Shown here in pieces: positions 59,849-64,000 of a stretch of DNA of 64,000 nt (positions are counted from its first letter, which is position 1; every line of letters starts with the position of its first letter). A program made the position numbers and the translations under genes. Source of the DNA: Phycisphaerales bacterium (lineage in GTDB: Bacteria; Planctomycetota; Phycisphaerae; Phycisphaerales; UBA1924); contig DASPKU010000006.1 in the NCBI GenBank assembly GCA_035627955.1, positions 186,001 to 250,000 on the forward strand. The letters run 5' to 3'. Under the pieces are notes generated by a model. That model saw only the letters and a program-made list of their open reading frames with translations. It did no database searches and had not been told where the DNA came from.

Positions 59849-60784
59849 TCAGTCTTTCAGACCCTGCGTCGCCACCCCCTCGATGAGCGACCGCTGCGCG
59901 AGCAGGAAGACCACCATCACCGGCGCGATGACGATCACGCTGGCCGCCATGATGAGGTTCCAGGGCGTGCCGCCGTGCGCCGTCTGGTACATCTGCAGCC
60001 CTAATCCAGCCGTGTACTGCGACGGGTGGTTGATGAACACCAGCGGACCCGTGAAGTCGTTCCACGTCGCGATGAACTGCAGCAGGGCGACGACCACCAG
60101 CGCGGGGCGAGCGAGGGGCAGGATCACGTGCCAGAACGTGCCCAAGTGCCCGCAGCCGTCCAGCCGCGCGGCCTCGTCCAGCTCGCGCGGGATCCCCATG
60201 TAGAACTGCCGCAGCAGGAAGATGCTGAACCCGCCCCCGAACCAGCACGGCACCCACAGCGGCATCCACGACCCGATCCAGCCCAGGTGCTTGAAGAGCA
60301 GGAACTGCGGGGCCATGATCACCGTGAAAGGGATCATCATCGTCGCGAGAACCCCCAGGAAGAGCGTGTCCCGACCCTTCCAGCGGATGCGCGAGAACCC
60401 GTAGGCGATCACCGCGCTCGAGATGGTCATGCCCGCGACGCTCAGCGCCGCCACGATCAGCGAGTTGCGGATGTAGAGCTGGAAGTCCGCGTTGGGCGCA
60501 TCGATCACGGCCGTGTAGTTGGCCGCCACCTGCTCCGCCAGGCGTGCCGCGTACGAGATCTCATCGCCAGCGCCAGCAGCAGTGGGGGCGGGGGGCAGCT
60601 CCGGCAGCAGACCGACAGAGTCCGACAGCGCCTCGCGCTCGGGCTTGATGGAGGTGGACGCCATCCACACCAGCGGCAGCGCGTACAGCCCGCCGACGAA
60701 CGCCAGCAGCACGTACAGCACCGGGCGCGCGAGGCGGCTGTGCTTGGCACGACCGGTAGCGGGCTTGTCCATCGAAGAAGCCAT
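59849..60784 (-). CDS. carbohydrate ABC transporter permease (MalG-like)
   Basis: 311 residues, with about six membrane helices. The EAA loop is 'ELDEAARLDGCGHLGTFWHVILPLARP', which binds the ATPase. A periplasmic insert of about 60 residues follows helix 1 ('LSDSVGLLPELPPAPTAAGAG'). Last gene of an operon binding protein-MalF-like-MalG-like; no ATPase gene is in the window. Confidence 0.92.
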   Translation of the reverse strand: MASSMDKPATGRAKHSRLARPVLYVLLAFVGGLYALPLVWMASTSIKPEREALSDSVGLLPELPPAPTAAGAGDEISYAARLAEQVAANYTAVIDAPNADFQLYIRNSLIVAALSVAGMTISSAVIAYGFSRIRWKGRDTLFLGVLATMMIPFTVIMAPQFLLFKHLGWIGSWMPLWVPCWFGGGFSIFLLRQFYMGIPRELDEAARLDGCGHLGTFWHVILPLARPALVVVALLQFIATWNDFTGPLVFINHPSQYTAGLGLQMYQTAHGGTPWNLIMAASVIVIAPVMVVFLLAQRSLIEGVATQGLKD

Positions 60785-60790
60785 CGCCGC

Positions 60791-61669
60791 TCACGCCCCC
60801 CGGTAGTGCACGAACCGCCGCGCGATCATCAGGGCCACGCCCGTCAATGCCAGCGTCGCCAGCAGCTGCACCCACGCCAGAGCACTGGCGTACCCCATCC
60901 GCCCGTACGCGAACGCGTTGCTGTACACGTACATCGAGAACACCACCGTGGCGTTGTTGGGCCCCCCCTTGGTCATGATCAGCGGCACCGCGAACACCTG
61001 CAAGCCCCAGATGATGCTCATCACCGCGTTGAACAGGATCGCGGGCGAGATCATCGGCAGCGTCACGTGGCGGAACCGCGCGAGCGCGCCCATGCCATCC
61101 AGGTCCGCGGCCTCGTACAGCGCCGCGGGCACGTCCCGCAGGGCCGCGGTGCAGATCACGACGTACGACCCCACCACCCACAGGCTCATCAGGATGAGGC
61201 TGGGCATCGCGAAGGTGGGGTTCCCCAGCCAGTCCGGCGTGGGCAGACCGACCCGCCCGAGCACGGCGTTGAGCAGCCCGTGCTGGGCGTTGAACAGCCA
61301 CATCCACCCGATGCTCGCCGACACCACCGGGATGAGCGTCGGCAGGAACACGATCGCCCGCACAAGCCCGCGCCCGCGCAGCGGCTGCTCCAGCAGCACC
61401 GCGATGAGCACCGACACGACCGTCCCGAGCACGAGGAATGACAGGGCGTACAGGCCCGTGTTCCGCACCGCCTTCCAGAACACCGGGTCGCCCGCCATCT
61501 CGCGGTAGTTGGCGGCACCGACCCACACCGGCTCTTCGAGCAGCGAGTAGTCCGTGAACGAGACGTACGCCGTGATCGCCAGCGGCGCGAGCAGGAACGC
61601 GGCGACGCCGACCAGCCACGGCGACACCCACAGCAGCCCGGCCAGCAGGTTGCGGCGTGACTCGCGCAC
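60791..61669 (-). CDS. carbohydrate ABC transporter permease (MalF-like)
   Basis: 292 residues from GTG 61669, which follows the binding-protein stop with no gap. Six membrane helices; the EAA loop is 'ALYEAADLDGMGALARFRHVTLPMISP'. 'GLLWVSPWLVGVAAFLLAPL' starts helix 1 as in UgpA/MalF-type permeases. Confidence 0.92.
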   Translation of the reverse strand: MRESRRNLLAGLLWVSPWLVGVAAFLLAPLAITAYVSFTDYSLLEEPVWVGAANYREMAGDPVFWKAVRNTGLYALSFLVLGTVVSVLIAVLLEQPLRGRGLVRAIVFLPTLIPVVSASIGWMWLFNAQHGLLNAVLGRVGLPTPDWLGNPTFAMPSLILMSLWVVGSYVVICTAALRDVPAALYEAADLDGMGALARFRHVTLPMISPAILFNAVMSIIWGLQVFAVPLIMTKGGPNNATVVFSMYVYSNAFAYGRMGYASALAWVQLLATLALTGVALMIARRFVHYRGA

Positions 61670-63184
61670 TTACGCCAGCCCCCCGTGCCACCGAGATGTC
61701 TTCATCTCGTTGGACTCCCCGCGGCGGCCGCTCTGCCGCTGCCGCCTCCTCTCCTCCGCCGAGTCAATGAGCTGCTGCGCCCGCTCATTCAGCCCGGCCA
61801 GTGTCTGCTTCACATCCGCCCCGCCCCACACCGCGTCGAACGCGGCCGTGGTGAGGTCGGAGTACTGCTTCCACACCCGCGTCCGCGGCAAGACCATCGC
61901 GTTGCGGCTCCCGACGATCGCGTTGTGCACGCGGATCCCCGGGTGCCCGTGCCGCGCCAGGAACTCCGGCGACGGCGCCGCGAAGGGTGACGGCTTGAAG
62001 TGGTCCAAGGCCAGTTGCTCCTGCTCCCGCTGCTGCTGGTGGAAGCGCAGGAACTCGTACGCCTCCTCAGGGTGTGGGCACCCGCGCGGGATCATGAGCA
62101 CGTCGGCCTCGAGCAGCCCCACGGGGTTCGCGTCGTCGACCCGCCCGCTCGCACGCAACGCACCGGACACCGGCAGCGGCACCACCCCGAACTCCAGCGC
62201 GGGGTTCAGCGCCGCGATGAAGTTCGCCAGCCACGGCCCCTGCACGATCATCGCGAGCCGACCGGAGATGAAGGGGTCTTGGGCCGAGTGCATGCTGCGG
62301 CCGAAGGCCGCGGCGAAGGCGCGCGTGGCGGCCACGCCGTGCCGCCGGCGCGCGGTGGCCGCGATCCACTCGAACGCCTCCACGCACGCCGGCGAATCAA
62401 CCGTCGCGGCGTTCCTGCCCGCATCAAACAGCGCACCCCCGAACATCGCCGGCCACAGGTAGGGCCACCACCCCGGCAGGTTCTGCAAGAATCCCGCGCG
62501 GGTGATCCGCCCCTGCGCGTCCTGCGTCGTCAGCTCGTCCGCGATCGCATCCAGCTCCGCAACAGTGGTGGGGGCGTCCGCCCCAACCTCCCGCAGCATC
62601 GCCCTGTTGTAGTACAGCCCCAGCGTGTAGCAGGTGTTCACCCCCGCCCACTGCCTCCCCTCGTGCCACAGCAGCTCACGCACTCCCGGCGCGTACTCCG
62701 CGTCCGCAACCCCATCCCCCTCTCCGCGCCCTCCGCTCCCCCCTCCGCCAACTCCGCGTTCGCTTTCTGTCCCCGCTTCGAGCCTTCGCTCCCCTTCGCG
62801 CCCTTCGCGTTGAAGTCCCCCGCGCGACACAAACTCATCGAGCGGCATCACCGCCCGCGCCTCGGCGTACCCCGGCACGTTGTACGTGTACAAGCCCACC
62901 AGGTCCGGCGGGTCGCCGCCCCCGATCGCCACCATCGCCTTGGCGTCGATGTCCCCAACCGGGATGAGGTGCACCCACACCCGCTCCTGCGAGGCGTTGA
63001 ACCGGTCCACTAGCCGCTGGAGTGCCAATCCCTCCAGCCCCGTCCACTTCTCCCAGTACGTGAGTTCCACCCGCCCGCGCCCCCCACGGGGCACGCGCCG
63101 CCGCGACTTGGGGGTGTACGGCCACAGCACAGCGGCAGCCCCCAGCGCGGCCATGCCCGCCAGCACCGCCCGCCGAGATGTCAC
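61670..63184 (-). CDS. ABC transporter extracellular solute-binding protein
   Basis: 504 residues from GTG 63184 (a GTG at 63196 is possible). Leader 'TSRRAVLAGMAALGAAAVLW'. The body resembles sugar-binding proteins ('LTYWEKWTGLEGLALQRLVDRFN', 'GDPPDLVGLYTYNVPGYAEA', 'NTCYTLGLYYNRAMLREVG'). A low-complexity Arg/Glu/Gly insert of about 40 residues (62720-62814) lies after 'MPLDEFVSRGGLQ', and the C-terminus is read through a CACCGAGATG-family palindrome ('NEMKTSRWHGG'). Substrate unknown. Confidence 0.88.
   Translation of the reverse strand: MTSRRAVLAGMAALGAAAVLWPYTPKSRRRVPRGGRGRVELTYWEKWTGLEGLALQRLVDRFNASQERVWVHLIPVGDIDAKAMVAIGGGDPPDLVGLYTYNVPGYAEARAVMPLDEFVSRGGLQREGREGERRLEAGTESERGVGGGGSGGRGEGDGVADAEYAPGVRELLWHEGRQWAGVNTCYTLGLYYNRAMLREVGADAPTTVAELDAIADELTTQDAQGRITRAGFLQNLPGWWPYLWPAMFGGALFDAGRNAATVDSPACVEAFEWIAATARRRHGVAATRAFAAAFGRSMHSAQDPFISGRLAMIVQGPWLANFIAALNPALEFGVVPLPVSGALRASGRVDDANPVGLLEADVLMIPRGCPHPEEAYEFLRFHQQQREQEQLALDHFKPSPFAAPSPEFLARHGHPGIRVHNAIVGSRNAMVLPRTRVWKQYSDLTTAAFDAVWGGADVKQTLAGLNERAQQLIDSAEERRRQRQSGRRGESNEMKTSRWHGGLA
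61687..61712. repeat. CACCGAGATG-family palindrome at the binding-protein 3' end
   Basis: GCCACCGAGATG-TCTT-CATCTCG, nearly identical to 3522-3545. It supplies the last codons of the solute-binding protein gene. Confidence 0.72.
62720..62814. repeat. degenerate CTCCGCG/CTTCGCG repeat inside the binding-protein gene
   Basis: Short units such as CTCCGCGCCCTCCGCT and CCCTTCGCGCCCTTCGCG run for about 95 bp. They are translated as an Arg/Glu/Gly-rich insert absent from related proteins. Confidence 0.55.
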
Positions 63185-63224
63185 TCGCCCTGGCACGCCC
63201 GCAGGATACCCGGAAGAGGGACTC

Positions 63225-63382
63225 GAACCACAGAGCACACAGAAGCGCACAGGGGAAGGCAGGGAAAGGGTGTTGAAGCACTCGATCCCATCAACGAAAA
63301 AGGCCCGACGCACCACGCGCCGGGCCTCTGGCTTTCTTCCACACAAGGCCTTTCTCTGTGCCCTCTGTGTGCTCTGTGTTTC
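63225..63382. repeat. long-arm inverted repeat of ACAGAG units
   Basis: GAACCACAGAGCACACAGA at 63225 faces CTCTGTGTGCTCTGTGTTTC ending at 63382. Between them lies the terminator of the partial gene to the right. Intergenic. Confidence 0.65.
63296..63328 (-). terminator. Rho-independent terminator of the rightmost gene
   Basis: On the minus strand GGCCCGGCGCG...GTCGGGCC is followed by TTTTTCG, about 70 bp after the stop of the partial gene. Confidence 0.75.
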
Positions 63383-63399
63383 AAACCTGCCTTGTGGGC

Positions 63400-64000
63400 T
63401 TACGCCGCCAGCTTGCCCCCCACGCCGCTGGTCACCTCACCCTGCGTGACGATGGCGAAGTTGCCCCCGCCCGCGACGCCGAAGCGGACGGTGTAGGTCG
63501 TCGGCTCGCTGAGGTACTGGCCGCGGCGGCCCTGGATGACGTAGTTCACCTGGCCGGTGCCCGCGGGGATGGTGGTGTCCACGAACTCGCGGGTGGGCAC
63601 CGCGCCCACGATGGTGTAGTTGGTGCCGCCGTTGAGGGCCCGCGACACGCTGAAGAACGCGCCGGTGCTGGGGGCCGAGTTCGTGCTCTTCCAGTTGAGC
63701 GTGATGTAGCCCAGCTCGTTGATGCTCGCGACCAGGTTCTCTGGCTTTCCGGGGGCGCCCAGCGGGGTTGGGGGCGAGGGCGGATCGATCATGGCGATTT
63801 GAAAGACCGACGGGTTGTTGGTGGTGGCGGCGAAGTTGCGGATCTTGTTGATCAGCTCCTGGCCGTCGTCGTGCGCCTCGTCGGCGTCGGTGTAGAACTT
63901 CTGCGTCGCGGCCTTGCTCTCCAGCCGCAGTTTGTCGGCCGCGGCGAGCGAGCTCTGTGCCTTCTCAACCTTGGCGATCAGGGCATCGACTTCTTGCTGC
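63400..64000 (-). CDS. protein with C-terminal fibronectin-III-like domain (5' part missing)
   Basis: The frame is open from the window edge to the stop at 63400, giving the last 199 residues. A coiled coil ('QQEVDALIAKVEKAQSSLAAADKLRL') comes first, then 'DADEAHDDGQELINKIRNFAATTNNPSVFQIA', a Pro-rich hinge, and a beta domain ('PGKPENLVASINELGYITLNW', 'TGQVNYVIQGRRG', 'YTVRFG') with the look of fibronectin III. The ATG at 63792 is internal. Function unknown; such proteins recur in planctomycetes. Confidence 0.75.
   Translation of the reverse strand, partial: QQEVDALIAKVEKAQSSLAAADKLRLESKAATQKFYTDADEAHDDGQELINKIRNFAATTNNPSVFQIAMIDPPSPPTPLGAPGKPENLVASINELGYITLNWKSTNSAPSTGAFFSVSRALNGGTNYTIVGAVPTREFVDTTIPAGTGQVNYVIQGRRGQYLSEPTTYTVRFGVAGGGNFAIVTQGEVTSGVGGKLAA

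Overview
The window is about 64 kb of high-GC DNA from a bacterial chromosome. It most resembles a planctomycete of the class Phycisphaerae. Three secreted proteins end in paired 'GDGD.GTDQDIE.FF' dockerin-like tails rich in C-terminal Cys, a fourth has a PEP-CTERM-like tail, a DUF1800/DUF1501 pair is present, and pilin-like genes are clustered with a fused PilM/PilN-type gene. This lineage call is inference from protein style; no rRNA is present. I see no phage, transposase, IS element or CRISPR array.

Layout. 1-549: truncated OppC/DppC-type permease. 795-7929: SOS mutasome operon imuA-imuB-dnaE2, unusual because at least nine short palindromic or inverted-repeat elements sit inside the three reading frames without breaking them. 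7945-9798: xseA and xseB (exonuclease VII). 9824-13194: prepilin peptidase, OmpA-family lipoprotein, exported two-domain fasciclin protein. 13273-17449: ECF sigma/anti-sigma pair and a membrane 4Fe-4S protein fused to TPRs. 17538-22474: DNRLRE/dockerin protein, tRNA-Val, DoxX-like protein, CNNM/CorC-type protein, receiver-HDOD regulator. 22493-27709: mnmA, then minus-strand adk, gap, DUF2721 and dihydroorotase genes. 27851-31278: tRNA-Pro, DinB-like, DUF1801, a methyltransferase and a dockerin protein. 31356-37746 (minus): an alpha-oxoamine synthase and a DapB-like dehydrogenase, preceded by GH20 hexosaminidase-anmK-murQ for cell-wall sugar recycling. 38267-40921 (minus): exported superoxide dismutase, then tsf and rpsB. 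41341-50132: an 11-gene type II secretion/type IV pilus-like operon (PilZ, GspE, GspF, five pilin-like proteins, PilMN, PilO, GspC/PilP-like). 50190-53486: second ECF sigma factor and a membrane Ser/Thr kinase. 53483-54868 (minus): dihydropyrimidinase. 54981-59723: DNRLRE/PEP-CTERM protein, DUF1800, DUF1501, dockerin protein. 59849-63184 (minus): sugar-type ABC permeases and binding protein. 63400-64000: partial gene with a fibronectin-III-like domain.

Functional links. The mutasome genes form one translationally coupled damage-tolerance unit. The pilus operon is stitched together by ATGA start/stop overlaps, and its pilins would be processed by the peptidase encoded at 9824. The GH20, AnmK and MurQ enzymes form a consecutive pathway turning muropeptide sugars into GlcNAc-6-phosphate, which fits an organism with peptidoglycan. 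The most interesting signal is the family set of repeats that are translated in frame, sometimes giving the same peptide in different proteins (for example 'APECCHGWS' in both ImuB and DnaE2). It is reminiscent of Rickettsia palindromic elements.
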